Source: Micrasema longulum
Lineage: Eukaryota; Arthropoda; Insecta; Trichoptera; Brachycentridae
NCBI GenBank assembly: GCA_022494885.1
Contig: JAGVSM010003675.1
Coordinates: 248,001-312,000 of the forward strand
Direction of reading: 5' to 3'
DNA: 64,000 nt
A program made the translations under genes and the position numbers. The notes beneath the pieces were generated by a model. That model saw nothing but the letters and a program-made list of their open reading frames with translations, had not been told where the DNA came from and did not search any database. Positions 1 through 10,907 of the stretch are shown one piece after another (the stretch's first letter is position 1; the number at the start of each line of letters is the position of its first letter).

Positions 1-150
1 TGGTCCTTTGACTAGCACCATAACTTTAAGACTAATCATCTTACCTTCATGAAACAAAAAATATTGGGATATGCTGCATTTAATGTACCAATGCAATGCC
101 CTATATACCATTAGGTGCGGAAAGGGAACGATGATGATTAAATAATAAAT
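1..150 (+). mobile_element. SINE-2 copy, 3' half only (cut by window start)
   Basis: This is the body and 3' end of the most frequent SINE here, without its tRNA-like head. Shared landmarks are the block around aagactaatcatcttacc, the stretch calling out a small number with cattaggtgcggaaaggga, and the gatgatgatt tail. The same order is seen at 22279-22552 (+) and reversed at 4531-4778, 15462-15713 and 36071-36327. Clear by internal comparison. Confidence 0.7.
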
Positions 151-419
151 AAAAGAGTGTTTTATTTATAGTATGTTTAAAAATAAACCTTAATTATAGA
201 AATAGTAAATTAAAATGTCAACACACTGAGAAGGAATGTTTTTTTAAAATGAAATAAAACTAGGAAATCAAAAAAAAAAAATATTTATTAAACTAAAATT
301 AAAAAAAAAAATTGGGAGAAAATTTCTTACTTAAAAAACTGTTTTTTTTCGAGCATAGTTGTGTTTTTTTTTCTTTCTGTCAATGGCAATGATTTGTAGG
401 GTGTGGCTATTTTTGTTTT

Positions 420-600
420 TTCGTCACAACTTCGGTCTGTCTTCTTTCGTGTATTGCCTCACAACTTCATGACACCTACGCTGGATCTGCCTCTGGACCT
501 CCTACCAGGAATATTTAGGGTTTGTGCCCTGTTGCCTATTTATTTTGAGGGTCTCCTGCTTATATGCCCAAACCATCGCAGCCCGCTCTTTTGAACTTTG
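420..600 (-). mobile_element. Non-LTR retrotransposon C-terminal fragment (RTE-like)
   Basis: Read on the minus strand, this encodes a broken C-terminus with the block LRWFGHISRRP, then IGNRAQTLNIPG followed by RRSRGR. Such a GH-[IV]-x-RRP ... RSRGRP arrangement is typical of the region after the reverse transcriptase of RTE-like and related LINEs. Two stops interrupt it, so it is dead. It belongs to a different family from the RPRKTWHD copies elsewhere in the window. The plus-strand 63-codon open frame here is its shadow. Confidence 0.5.
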
Positions 601-744
601 TCGGGTATGTCACATACTCCCAGACAGTTTTGAATGCAATTAATTATCGGTTATTCGAATCAAATTTATACAGAACATGTCCAAATGCATTGATGCAATC
701 AATCGAAAATCAAACTTGATGAAAATCACTTTAAAAAAAAAGTA

Positions 745-843
745 GCGTCAAGTCTGCAGATTGAACAACCACCTTGCTAGAATGAACCTTTCCGAGATGT
801 AGGTTCTGCAGTTCAGATGAAGAAACACCTATCCACATTCTTA
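745..843 (+). mobile_element. LINE-K C-terminal fragment, first part
   Basis: The plus strand reads CRLNNHLARMNLSEM, a stop, then FCSSDEETPIHIL. This matches the LTGHCRLNEQLARKNLSEIC ... TPIHIIL stretch at 43640-43790, the RNase-H/CCHC C-terminus of a LINE. The frame stops being readable at 843, and matching sequence resumes at 1612. The gap is filled by antisense LINE-E, so the two pieces look like one element split by insertion. Confidence 0.6.
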
Positions 844-849
844 TCTTAT

Positions 850-1611
850 CTTATTTAAATCTTAAAATAGGGCACACATATCATACATATTGTTATGTGT
901 GTTCTAATAATAACATTGCAAATATATTTATTTAATAAATTGTTTATCACATATGTCTTGACCATTATTTTAAATTTTGATATGTTTTTTTCTTCATAAA
1001 TATTTTTTTCCATTTCGTAATACTTTTAATTGCTTTAAATAAAATTGAATTTTGTGACTTTGCCTTTTTCCTAAATGGAAGTCTAATTTTGTTCTTTTCT
1101 CTAGTATTGTGATCGTGTTCATGCTGGTTCCGATCAATTTTTTCCAAAATTCTGTTTTTTTATTAGAGTTTATAATTTTATGAACAAATATCATTGTATT
1201 GTAAAATATTCTTTGTTTATATGTTAATAATTTCATTTCATTTACCATCGACTTTACCCTCGTGTATCTGTTTTTTTTTCAAAATGATTCTAAAGGCTTT
1301 ATTTTGTAATACAGTTAGTTTATCTATGTTTTCTTTGTTTGATAAAATAAAATGCTACTACAGTAGTTAACGTGTGGTTCAATAATTGCTTTGTAAATAG
1401 TTTTGCAAGAGTCCTTATCAATAAATCTTCTGATCCTTCCCAAAATTGATATTTTTTTTGCAATCTTATTTATTACCATCTTAGCGTTTTGGTGAAATGT
1501 AAGTTTTGAATCCAACATTACACCTAAATATTTAATTTCAGTGACTTCATTAAGTTTTTCATTTTCTATTACAGTTCTACATAAGTGAAAGTGATGATTT
1601 ACATCATAAAA
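850..1611 (-). mobile_element. LINE-E: 3' part of a jockey/CR1-like retrotransposon
   Basis: Minus-strand reading gives the conserved end of a reverse transcriptase: IKYLGVMLDSKLTFHQNA (about 1570-1490), then a thumb-like stretch, IIEPHVNYCSSILFYQT. A frameshifted continuation carries LQNKAFRIILKK, then HDHNTREKNK and RLPF blocks to about 965. Several frameshifts and stops make it a pseudogene. The 3' UTR is AT-rich and runs to about 850. It lies antisense inside LINE-K, so it arrived later. Clade (jockey versus CR1) is not settled. Confidence 0.7.
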
Positions 1612-1642
1612 GGAGCCTTATACTCGGGGGACCACTGGTTAA

Positions 1643-1850
1643 ACCAGGGTCTCGATTATGTTGGGAAGATAAAATTTATCTTTAAGTTTATCTACAAAGT
1701 AAAATTAAGTAAAAGAATAGAATATGTTTACAATTTTTTTTCTTAACATGTTCGATTACCGGTTACCGGTGAAGATACTTTATATTTTTATACAAATATA
1801 CACACTTTCGTACATATTTATCGATATTAGTTTAAACCGTCTCAGTATAT
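1643..1850 (+). repeat. Short TIR element (MITE), copy 1 of an inverted pair
   Basis: An AT-rich insert of about 205 bp splits the LINE-K coding end. It begins ccagggtctcgattatgttg. Bases 1736-1829 are the reverse complement, imperfectly, of 2068-2157, and further complementarity extends outward. No transposase is encoded. Confidence 0.5.
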
Positions 1851-2015
1851 ACCGATGAAGATAGCCGTTCATAATTGCGTCCCTGAGGATGTTAAAGAAC
1901 TCGCCCCCTACCTAAAAGCCCGATACTTTACGAATCTGGGCTTAGAAGGAGAGATTTAGCAAAATGTAAACTCTCGCCTTCCACACAGTAGCCAGGTTCT
2001 TTTTGACCTGGGTCC

Positions 2016-2219
2016 CGATTATAATGGGAAGCTAACAGAGTTATCTTCGACTGTTTATAAAGAAAAATCGATATATGTGTACGAAAATGAGTGTATTTGC
2101 ATAAACATTAAAAATATCTTCATCGATAACCTATAATTGAACATGTTTAAAAAAAAAGTAATTGTTGATGAAATTAAAGATAAATGTTAACTTTGCATTT
2201 TAATTGGGGCCCTGGGTTT
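2016..2219 (-). repeat. Short TIR element (MITE), copy 2, inverted to copy 1
   Basis: It begins cctgggtcccgattataatg and ends with ttggggccctggg, so its ends are related by inversion. The interior is complementary to copy 1 at 1643-1850. Together the two copies could fold into a long imperfect hairpin with the LINE-K fragment 1860-2010 in the loop. Confidence 0.5.
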
Positions 2220-2320
2220 GGAAGGCGAGAACTATTCACGGGGACCCGTCACAATAAATATTCAGAGGTCGCAGTGACGTCAGGAGCTCGCATAGCACTG
2301 ACCCCCACCACTAAGAATAA

Positions 2321-3690
2321 GCGTCAAGTCTTTGATTTATAAGTGTTTACCAAAGCAACGAAAATACACGAGAATCTCAAAATAGTTGAATCTTCAATTG
2401 AATTTTCTCTGAAACTTATTTACACATCCTGTTATTGAATGAAAATTTAAAATCTAATCACCTGCGAATTTCCCAGGTATCGGGATGGCAATCTGTGGAA
2501 AATCCTTATCGTCTGCCAACTCCAGACGATGGATTTAGCGTATCGAAAATAACTTTTTGGCCCAGCGCCATTTTGAATGGCTTAACCAAGTGAAAAAGTG
2601 GTTTCATTAAGTCTACACGGACCTCGATTGATCTTAAATATAAATATATACATGTTAATGATGTATCTTGGGTATACGCACATGCATAACTATATAGGTC
2701 AATATCGGGTGGTCTATAATTTGAATATCGTTATTTTTATTTTACATCTAAGATAGTTTTATTAGTTTTTGATTTATGAATCAATATGCGATCTTTTATT
2801 GGCATTCAATGGCAATATTTTGTTTAGCATGTTAAGTGTCTTATCATAATGTTTGTTTTATATTTTTGTGCAGATTATTTGGTTTTATATTTTTAGGGAA
2901 GGAATTCCTAAATAGTGGGATTTGCATGTAGGTTTAATTAATGTTCCGTGGAAGAGACGAGTATATAACACACATCTAAACTTATTCTCATACAAATACA
3001 CATAAACACATCCTTTTGTTGTAACACAATTTAATAATATGTATGATTTTTATTTAGAAACTTCGCTGGTCTGTCTTTAAACAGTATTTAAAAAAAAAAG
3101 TTATTACATCATTGTCGACTGTTTGTTTCTGTAAAATAAATAAATATCTCGAAACCAGTAGACAAGAAAAGTCGGTAAGTGCTTAAACTATACAAATATT
3201 TGATTACATTTATTTAAATGTTTCACCACAATGTTAATATATAATAATGATTTTTAATTTCTTACATTTAATTAGCTAGGCATTTATAATTGAGTAGTTT
3301 TAGTTTTTCTTTTTTATGTTATTGTTTTATTAGTAAAGGACTACTTACGCTCTAAAGATAGAAAATCTCCATCTTAGAACAGGCTTTGCCATGTTAGATG
3401 GAGACTATCATAAACAGAGAACACTCCGTTTTTAGTTTACATTAATTGGTTTTATAAAGATTCCCTGTTATTAAGTATGTATATTATTTTTTTGCAATAA
3501 ATTTATAAATATTTTTTTTTTCTTTAAATATTAACGATAAACTAAACGTTTTAAACATAAACTTTATGATTTTCATTTTTAATAACTTTACTGCCTACTT
3601 TGTTTGTACAAAATCGCTTAAATGGGAGTAGTGGTTTAATCGCTGTTTTATTAGCTATTTTACGCAAACTAAGCAGGAACGTGATTAAAT
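2321..3690. other. AT-rich stretch, no gene recognised
   Basis: I see no credible coding exon, RNA gene or repeat shared with the rest of the window. It holds homopolymer and AT runs and several short in-frame stretches without codon character. Confidence 0.4.
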
Positions 3691-3692
3691 TA

Positions 3693-3873
3693 TCCTCCGT
3701 GGTGAAGTGGTCAAGACGCTTGACTCACACACGAAAGATTCCGGGTTCGATTCTCGGCGAGAACACAAAAACGTGAAAATTAAATATGATTTTTCTCAAG
3801 TCGGGGGGGGTGTTCTGTGATGTAATTCACCAGTGTAATTTGGCTTCCTGGCCTATTGTAGTGTAAAAAAAAT
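3693..3873 (+). mobile_element. SINE-1, full-length copy
   Basis: The tRNA-derived head has an A-box-like block (tggtgaagtggt) and a B box (ggttcgattc). The body is gatttttctcaag ... tgttctgtgatgtaattcac, and the 3' end is ggcctattgtagtgtaaa followed by A. It has the same structure as 13510-13688 (-), 14821-15008 (+) and 27184-27367 (+). The head lacks a matching acceptor stem, so it is not a functional tRNA gene. Confidence 0.8.
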
Positions 3874-4149
3874 GATTTTTTTTAACCTTTCCGAGCTTGA
3901 ACGAGAAAAAAACCCGCGAGCTCCTGAAGGGGAAAACAGGAATACCCCAGAAAAATAATACGTATACATAGGTTTTTAAAAAAAAATGTCGTTATGATTG
4001 TCATGGTAGTGTTAGTAAGACTGTTTCATAATATTTCAAGTTTACTGCGAAATCAATACATTTTCCCTTAAAATACTGTTCCGAGAGGATGCTACATTAC
4101 AATGCGTTGATCTTGCTGTGACACGTTGAACAGCACTGCAGGCTTATAC

Positions 4150-4275
4150 CGTCACAATTTCGTTCCGTAATTTCGTTCGTTTGTCATATATCCATCTCAC
4201 TTTAACGCAATAAAAGTATTTTCATCTCGTTCCCTCTCATACGATACGAATGAATTTACGAAACAAATTAGTTGC
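4150..4275 (+). repeat. Interspersed repeat shared with 54533-54660
   Basis: The blocks tcacaatttcgtt, gtcatatatccatctca, ctcgttccct and catacgatacgaat occur in the same order and orientation near 54533-54660. Coding capacity is nil. Family unknown. Confidence 0.5.
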
Positions 4276-4530
4276 AGAATATGGCCACCGATCTTATGCC
4301 GCGCACCCGTTAGCGAGGCAGTACAGCGGGGAGTTGGGCGGGGAATGCGTGTAAAATGTAAAGCACAAAATCCGGATTTTTGTGATTATGCCTAGAAAAA
4401 AAGCGACAAATAGTAATAGCACGCGTGCAAACTTACCGATATATTAAATATTAAACTACGGAGCGATGAATTGTAATGTTTGCTGTTTGCACGAGGAGAA
4501 AGCGAAAACAAATGTGAATTATTATTTAAA

Positions 4531-4778
4531 TAATCATCATCATCATTCCCTTTGCGCACCTAATGGTGCATAGGGCACTACGTTGGTATCAAATCACAGC
4601 GTATCTTGATTATTTTTTTTGCATGAAGGTAAGATGATCAGTCTTATGCTTCAGGTACCAGTCCTGGGGCTATTTTACTCTTTTAAATAAATATTTTATG
4701 CCAACCCTGTCGGGAATCGAACCCTAGACCTCTCGCATGGTAGGCGAACGCACTGACCATTAAACCACGAGGCCGACA
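4531..4778 (-). mobile_element. SINE-2, nearly full-length copy
   Basis: Reverse orientation: the tRNA-like head (cctcgtggtttaatggtcag, B box ggttcgattcccga) lies at 4720-4778. The body and 3' end run leftward to the catcatcatc tail at 4531. The head resembles a tRNA gene but lacks a closed acceptor stem. Confidence 0.8.
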
Positions 4779-5224
4779 ACATTTGAATTATTCGGCAGAC
4801 CAATATTTCAATATTTTTTATACATTCTTAATTTTAGAGCACAAAATGAAATCAATATGAACATTTACGTAAAAGTTATTTAAAAATATATAATATATAC
4901 ACTATATGGTCAACTAAAATTGTATTACATATTATAAAGTGCAACTGTGTGATCAATATTTAAAAGTAGATTTTTTTAAAATAATATTTATCACATTTAC
5001 ATTTTTAGTAATATTATAAGTTTTGTATGATTAGTTATTTTATCTTATGTATGATATTTATGTGACAACATTTACAATAACAATATTATGTGGAAGCCTC
5101 TAATTGGACTTTATATGTATTTATAGTATAATTGTATTATATAAATTTGTAATGGTCTGTTGTATTTCCAATGAAATAAAAAAAAAAATATATGCTACAT
5201 GGTAAATGTCGCTCTTTTAACAAA

Positions 5225-5395
5225 TGAGTCTTCTATTTCCTAATTCCGCTATTTTCCTGTGGTGACCATAGGGAGATAGCTGGTTTTGGAAAAAGACGAC
5301 TCAAATATTCCACATGAATATTGTCAGGAATCAAGTCCTTGACCTCATGCATGGTAGAAAAACGCGTTCACCATTAGTCCGCGCGCAGGAGACGC
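5225..5395 (-). mobile_element. Degenerate SINE-2-like copy
   Basis: A decayed head is visible near 5330-5390 (ggaatcaagtccttgacctc, then catgcatggtag and ttcaccattagtccgcg), matching the reversed SINE-2 head. The body is barely recognisable. Confidence 0.35.
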
Positions 5396-6024
5396 TTACG
5401 ACACGAGGAGGCTAGCTTTATGGTATTATTATGAATATTATAATAATTTAAGTACTTGTGTGATCAAAATATATTTCTGGTCACGTAGTGTATAGTGAAT
5501 TAATAAAAAAATCTAACTTTGTTGAGGTGTTAGAGCAGTGGTTCTGAACCTTTTAAAAGTCTGGGAGCACTTTTGATCATATGGAAAATTCGCGGTTCAC
5601 CAAAACTAATGATTCAAAAAACATACAAAGAAAACGAAGACGTTTGCTAAAAATCTGGCTTTTAGAACGTGGTTTTTTATATTGATTTTTTTTTGTGATT
5701 TTCTTTTTAATTAGATTTTTTTTTTTTTTAGATGTACATGTGAATATATATTTTTCTTTTTGTTCCATAGTAATAAGAGTTTTTATATGTTTATAGAATT
5801 TAAGAGATAAGATTAGGTAGATTATAAGCACGTGTTGACGAACTGCATTTTATGCAGTTCAGTAGGACTTGATAACTTATATGTTAATTTTTGTATGCTT
5901 TTGACAAATAAATTAAAAATAATAATAATAATAACTTTTATTAAAAATAAAACTGATTATTTCATTACGGACAAGTTAAAAATTACATTAATTTAAAAAA
6001 TTCATAAATACTCCAATGGAACTT

Positions 6025-6215
6025 TTTGTGGCGAAAATGATTAATGTGACATCTGAGCTTCGGCTGTCGGCTTTTACAAATTTTAGCGGTATCAGGTCTA
6101 AAATTTGATAAAGCTACTCCCATTGCTTCATCCAAATTGCTAAGTTTTTCGCGTTTCTTTGTTTTAATATTGGTTAATGTCGAGACACCAGCTCACACAA
6201 ATATGAGGTTAAAAA
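6025..6215 (-). pseudogene. hAT transposase C-terminal fragment
   Basis: The minus strand reads AGVSTLTNIKTKKREKLSNL, then DEAMGVALSNFRPD and further basic residues with CHINH. This is the conserved C-terminal dimerisation region of hAT-superfamily transposases, where a [ST]LTNIKTK(K)R block precedes a VALS motif. A stop lies six codons upstream of this stretch and the catalytic core is absent. Its position between hAT inverted repeats supports the call. Confidence 0.7.
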
Positions 6216-6830
6216 GTGTAATATTAAAAAATACAGATAAACCTATATTATAAACAGCATTACACACAACACTGTCTTGATAGTCCTGTTCTGGTTTCTG
6301 AGGTGGCCCTTGATGTACCTGACTACCGCTCCCGTCACACAAATCTATCTCTTTTCCATTTACCAAAAGTTTGCACCAACAATGCACAGAACTTGCCTTC
6401 GATTCGCTTGGCGCGTAATTATAATGTATTTTTCAATAACAAAGACATATTTAACTGCAGTAAACATTCTATAAAAAATTATGGTTATTTATAAAAAAAA
6501 ATATTTTAAATTATAAATTTAAGTTGTTTCTATTCACCCATGTCAAACACACACTCACCCTGTCCATAAACCCACCCTCACACCCATATACACTCACACA
6601 CATATTCACATACCTACCAAAACTACACTCCACTTTTTTATACACGCATCCTCACACAAAAAAACTCGCACACATGCACTTCTATAAATTAATATCTAAC
6701 TGAACTGGATTTTTATAATTATATTTATGTGGAAAACTGATTTGGCTTTATTTTATGTTTTTTTATAATGTTGTGTATATTTTTTTGTATTGCTGTTGTT
6801 TTTCTGAATAAACAAAAAAAAAACACAAAA
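6216..6830 (+). mobile_element. LINE-F C-terminus and CA-rich 3' UTR
   Basis: The end of a reverse-transcriptase protein reads DVPDYRSRHTNLSLFHLPKV, CTNNAQNLPSIRLARNYN and DIFNCSKHSIKN up to a stop near 6492. This is the LFHLPKV-S/T-xx-A-xNSP-xx-R ... DIF pattern of jockey/CR1-like LINEs. The 3' UTR is rich in CACAC/CTCAC motifs and ends in a poly(A)-like tail. It is inserted in the hAT element. Related 3' UTRs lie reversed at 33418-33830 and 57503-57612. Confidence 0.65.
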
Positions 6831-7660
6831 TATTATTTAATCACAGGGTCCGTCTATTAGCTATATAAACGCAAGGGGAATCCCCTGCGGAGAAGTGCTA
6901 GTAACTAGTAACCGAGCAACGGTTCTCCATAGAACACTTGTCCGCTGGCGCTGTTGTGAGGTGAGCGCACACAATTTTACTTTTTAAGGGTGCTGCCATT
7001 TAGCCATTATATCTGCAACTCAAATCGCACAGTAAATAAGTCAACATTAAATTTTAGTTTTCAAAATTTCACGGAGCACTTGCAATAAGCTCGCGAAGGC
7101 ACCGGTTAAGAACCACTGTGTTAGAGGAATATAAAGACAGATTGGAGATAACAATATTAGATTTGTATTCAATAGGGACAGGAACTTTAGGTTGTTGTCT
7201 TATTCGGTCGAGTACAACGTTTCCGTCTTCTCTCTGTATAGGGGTGGGTCAGGGAATTACAAGCTATAAAGAAGGAAATATATATTTTTTTATTTAAAAA
7301 AATACTTTAAAAATGTGCGAAAAAAACACACTATCTCAATTATTTGAATAAGTGCGTAACATGTCATAACGAAATTAATTGAAAATCAAATAAAACTATT
7401 CAAATTTTTAATCACTTCTTTCAAAATAAGTGTCTAAAAATTGTTATATTTTAATTTTAATATTATGTTGGTAGCGAATTATGTGGTTATACATTGAAAT
7501 ATGGTCACAACTTTAAAATCCTTTTGACCCACATCTTTTTACTTTCCACCTCAGTATTATTTCATCAGCCGTCACATTAAGACCTCGTGTAGTGAATCAC
7601 GCGTTTATTTTGTTGAACCTGTACCGCATCATAGACTTTGTTTCCACCAACCACCAGTGT

Positions 7661-7748
7661 TCAGTTTCAGATTGAAGGCCTGTCCTAGTGTTGAAACCGA
7701 TCGCAAGTAACCAGTCAGACCAGCACAATTCCATCAAGAACGAACCAG
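7661..7748 (+). promoter_or_regulatory. Possible non-coding first exon with 5' splice site (weak)
   Basis: An arthropod initiator-like tcagtttcag at 7661 is followed by about 85 bases of more balanced composition, ending in a good donor, aaccag then gttagt at about 7748. No TATA box is visible and no DPE match sits at +28. It may be chance. Confidence 0.2.
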
Positions 7749-8557
7749 GTTAGTGGCATTCATTCCTAATTCATTTTATTCGTTGGGGTTTTGACCGATT
7801 GATACTGCATACCACATAGCGAAGATATTAACTTGTTTCATTAAAAATAAAATACAATCAACTCCGCTAAATAATATCGTAGAAGCCCTAGGGCTTCGCC
7901 CCACGCAATTCCTCGCTCCGCATCCGCGTAGAAATTTGTTTTCCCACCATATGATTTAATTATATACAAAGACAGCAAAATAAACTATTATATTAAAGTT
8001 AATATGTGACCTCCCGTATCAACAGCAACTAAAGAACTCTTTGAACAAAATAAACAATACAATATATCTGAACTCTTTCAACTAGAATCTATAAAATTTA
8101 TTTTAAATTAGCCACTGATGAAATTGTAGACGAAAAACTAAAACTTGAAAAAAATTGTAGTTAACATGGACACAATACGAAAATATCAGAAAAATATCAT
8201 ATACTACAATTTCAAACGAGACACGGAGAGTTTAGACTAATGGACCAGGGTTGAAATTATTTGGTAAGCTACCAGACGAAACTAAAGAAAAGAATCAGAC
8301 AACCTTTACAAATAATGTAAAAAATATTATCTTTAACAATAGAATATGATTAAAAAATGAAAAAATATTTTGTTTAGTTTGTTTGCAAATTCATATAATT
8401 ATACTTATTTGAAATTTAAACCCCAAAATAAGTGCTTCAAATATAAATTATACGAAATCAATTTATTGACTTAAATTATGATTCAAATGAAATAAAATCT
8501 TGCACATTATCAGTTTGTAAAGTGCCCCTAAGGTATTACAGCGGTTTCGCTTTATAA

Positions 8558-8650
8558 GTCATCCATAATAATATTATAAATGCGAAAGTGTGTGTGTGTG
8601 TGTTTCCTTTACGCCTCAACGGAGCGACCGATTGATTTATTTTTTTTGCA
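8558..8650 (+). mobile_element. Helitron-like 5' end fragment with GT run
   Basis: The motif taatattataaatgcgaaag is followed by a (GT) run, then cgcctcaacggagcgaccgattgat. It resembles the widespread 5' region of lepidopteran non-autonomous Helitrons (start, conserved peptide-like region around an acggatt core). No 3' partner was found. Confidence 0.35.
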
Positions 8651-9715
8651 TAGTCAAAAAAACATATTCAAATTAATTCTTTAAATTTCTATATTAAACC
8701 TGCTTTATCTATGGTTAGTATGGTTTACTTTTCGTTTTGGTTTTGTAGTAGGATTTTGAATTTGTCAACAGAATAATGATGCGATGTCGCCATAAACTAA
8801 CGGATGGTTGTAATTTTTAATAGTAATTTTGTTTTTGTCTTTACTATCGTATTTCTTACATAATCTTAACCTTTTTTCACACCAGTTCATGATTGTTTTT
8901 TCATATTTTCTGTTTATTTGCTTTTTGCTTTTTTAAAATGTGTATTAGGTACAATAATTATACTTTTAATATTTACTTGTTTATCTTTCAATTTATAGAT
9001 AGCAATAAAATAAATATTGATAAAATAAAAGTTAACGTTACTTGTGTTCATTTAATACTTCTGCCAAATAAAAGGCATATCGTAGTTGAACCGTCTACTT
9101 AATGCTCAGATATTTTGTATTAATCGTATAATATTATGTTGATATTTTCATAACGCATCTCGAATGCACACCATAAATTTCACTCATGATACATCAACGG
9201 ATACTAAATTAAAATCTAAGTATTACATTCACGTTTCTAGGAGCCAACACCTTTCGTAAGACCTAGGTTTTAACAACATTAAGTTCATGTATCTAAAAAT
9301 ATATATTCAACTGTTTTATAACATTTTTAATATGTTGTTAATAAGTTACATTTTTTTTACAAAATTAATACATGATAAGGCGAAATTACGCATGAAAAAA
9401 CGAAAAAGAATCCACGACAAAAAAGAGGACACCTCTTGTGCTTTGGGTCGGAACTTATGGATATTGGATATATTATGGATATAACAACCAAGTAAGTCAC
9501 ATGACATGTAGGATTAGGTTGTTGAGGGTTGGAGCTCCTACCCCAGTTAGAAATTAACAGGAGACAAGAGGTTGCTGTTTAATGCATATTTATTACATTG
9601 CGAATAAGAAAATAAGCTAGAACAGATACTACAACTAATGTTTTATATTCATATTGAAACAGTCTTATCATGCGGGTATCGGAACCATTTAAACATGCAG
9701 AGACATGTGAAAAAC
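8651..9715. other. AT-rich stretch, nothing recognised
   Basis: Short open frames at 8893-9102 and 9287-9484 lack codon bias, recognisable motifs or splice context. I see no repeat shared with the rest of the window. Confidence 0.35.
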
Positions 9716-9830
9716 TTTTTTAAACATTTGTTCGTCCCCAGCTAGAATACTGTACTCCAATTTGTTCACCTTACTATTATGTTAGTCAATAGACTAGAAA
9801 GGGTCCAACCAATTTCGAAATTCCAAATTA
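9716..9830 (+). mobile_element. LINE reverse-transcriptase fragment
   Basis: The plus strand reads FVRPQLEYCTPIWSPYYY, then after a frameshift VNRLERVQ. This is the conserved (L/F)VRPxLEYCSPIWSPYY ... LERVQ block of jockey/CR1-type reverse transcriptases and is closest here to LVRSNLEFNSTIWSPYYNVH in LINE-B at 63520-63580. It is cut off at 9830 by repeat Z. Confidence 0.6.
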
Positions 9831-10260
9831 ATTTCAACAGAGAGGGAAAAAAAAATTGAGAACGGAATATGGAATTCTAGGCATTTACAGGGCTTATGAC
9901 CTGTCATTTGGTTCAGCCGGATGAATCTCACCCACATGATAAAGGTTTCAGCTCTTTTACTTCACAAAAGTCGACAGATAGAAGAGTTGAGGAAATGTGG
10001 ATGTTCAAACATGGGCAGAATGGTGAATGTTACACAGTGTGTAAAGTGGCCACTTAAACCAGCCAATGACAGGTCATAAGCCCTGTCCATATTCTCTTCT
10101 CAATTTTTTTTTCCTCTCTGTTGAAATTTATTTAAATATGAACAACTCCTTAGGGAGTAAATCCAGCCATTCTGCAAGCATTTGCACACAATCAAACATT
10201 GTCAAAATTCTTTTATCAGGTCGACTACCGGTTAAACTTCAACTTCTCTAACTCTGCTGA
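9828..10260 (-). repeat. Repeat Z, copy with inverted arms
   Basis: Left arm 9828-9926 (aacagagagggaaaa ... gggcttatgacctgtcatt) is the reverse complement of 10056-10125. The remainder is repeat Z in minus orientation, including the core agtggccacttaaaccagcc and the block aacaactccttagggag. No protein is encoded. The family recurs at 12037, 13735, 14625, 15838, 20876, 32454, 36590 and 50757. Confidence 0.6.
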
Positions 10261-10810
10261 AAGTATGCAGTAGTTATTTAGTAGTAGTTAGTAATTCTAG
10301 TCCACTTGAGAGCCCTTCATTCCGTGTGCCATCGAGACCGACATGACAAAATCTTCTATTTTATACCGACAACGCGTTAACAAACTATTTAAAACAATCT
10401 ACAATACCTAGAATAGGCGAGCAATATAACAATAGACAGAGGGTGATATTTTTTTATGACAATTTACGTATATTTAAGTAAAAAATCATGGAAGTATTGA
10501 GAGAAGGTGATATTTAATTATTTTTATTATTGTATCCATATTTTTTCATTTCTTATCTTCTACATTTGTTATATTTAACATAATTTAAATTACTGTCTTA
10601 AGTGAAAACAAATTTTTTGGTGTGTGCATGAGTTCCCTACAGTAATATATAAATAAATTGTCAACATTTCTGTACATACTCTTTGTGTACCCAATATAAT
10701 AAATTAATAAAATATACAGCACTTGGTTTGTGTAGCGCGTGCGTAGTGGCAATGATGGCTTGAAGAGACTGCACTTGAACTACATACTGGAACTGAGTGA
10801 CTGGCTGACT

Positions 10811-10852
10811 AAACTGAATTGGGCGTTGACTGCGCCCTGCGGTCTCTTTATA
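10811..10852 (-). promoter_or_regulatory. Candidate core promoter: TATAAA plus initiator
   Basis: Minus strand: TATAAA at 10852-10847 precedes a GC-rich spacer and the initiator ATTCAGTTT, with predicted start A at 10815. The TATA box starts at -37, slightly farther than usual. Downstream runs a transcript-like segment rich in CAGT repeats, and a possible donor (aaaga then gtatgt) lies near 10687. No coding start follows convincingly, so a non-coding first exon is possible. Confidence 0.3.
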
Positions 10853-10907
10853 GGTCACGTTCATTTGTTCTTCATATCTTCATGGTAATAACGATGTTAA
10901 TGTACTG

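Larger units (their letters stand above)
1612..2320 (+). mobile_element. LINE-K C-terminus and 3' UTR, second part
   Basis: Bases 1612-1642 (tcgggggaccac) resume the LINE-K sequence interrupted at 843. From about 1870 the frame reads PEDVKELAPYLKARYFTNLG, then LEGEI and a stop, matching SEDVKALAPCLIALYFKDL at 43830-43890. The 3' UTR part (gcgagaactattcacg ... tagcactgaccccca, 2220-2310) matches 44700-44800. Two inverted copies of a short MITE lie inside it. Confidence 0.6.
5536..7118 (-). mobile_element. Defective hAT transposon with intact 8-bp target duplication
   Basis: The left end is cagtggttctgaacc and the right end, inverted, is cagtggttcttaacc, giving 15-bp terminal inverted repeats with one mismatch. 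The flanking octamer tgttagag is identical at 5528-5535 and 7119-7126, the 8-bp duplication expected for hAT transposons. A transposase C-terminus remains on the minus strand (6025-6215). The rest of the transposase is missing and a LINE occupies 6216-6830. The element cannot encode its own mobility. Confidence 0.85.
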
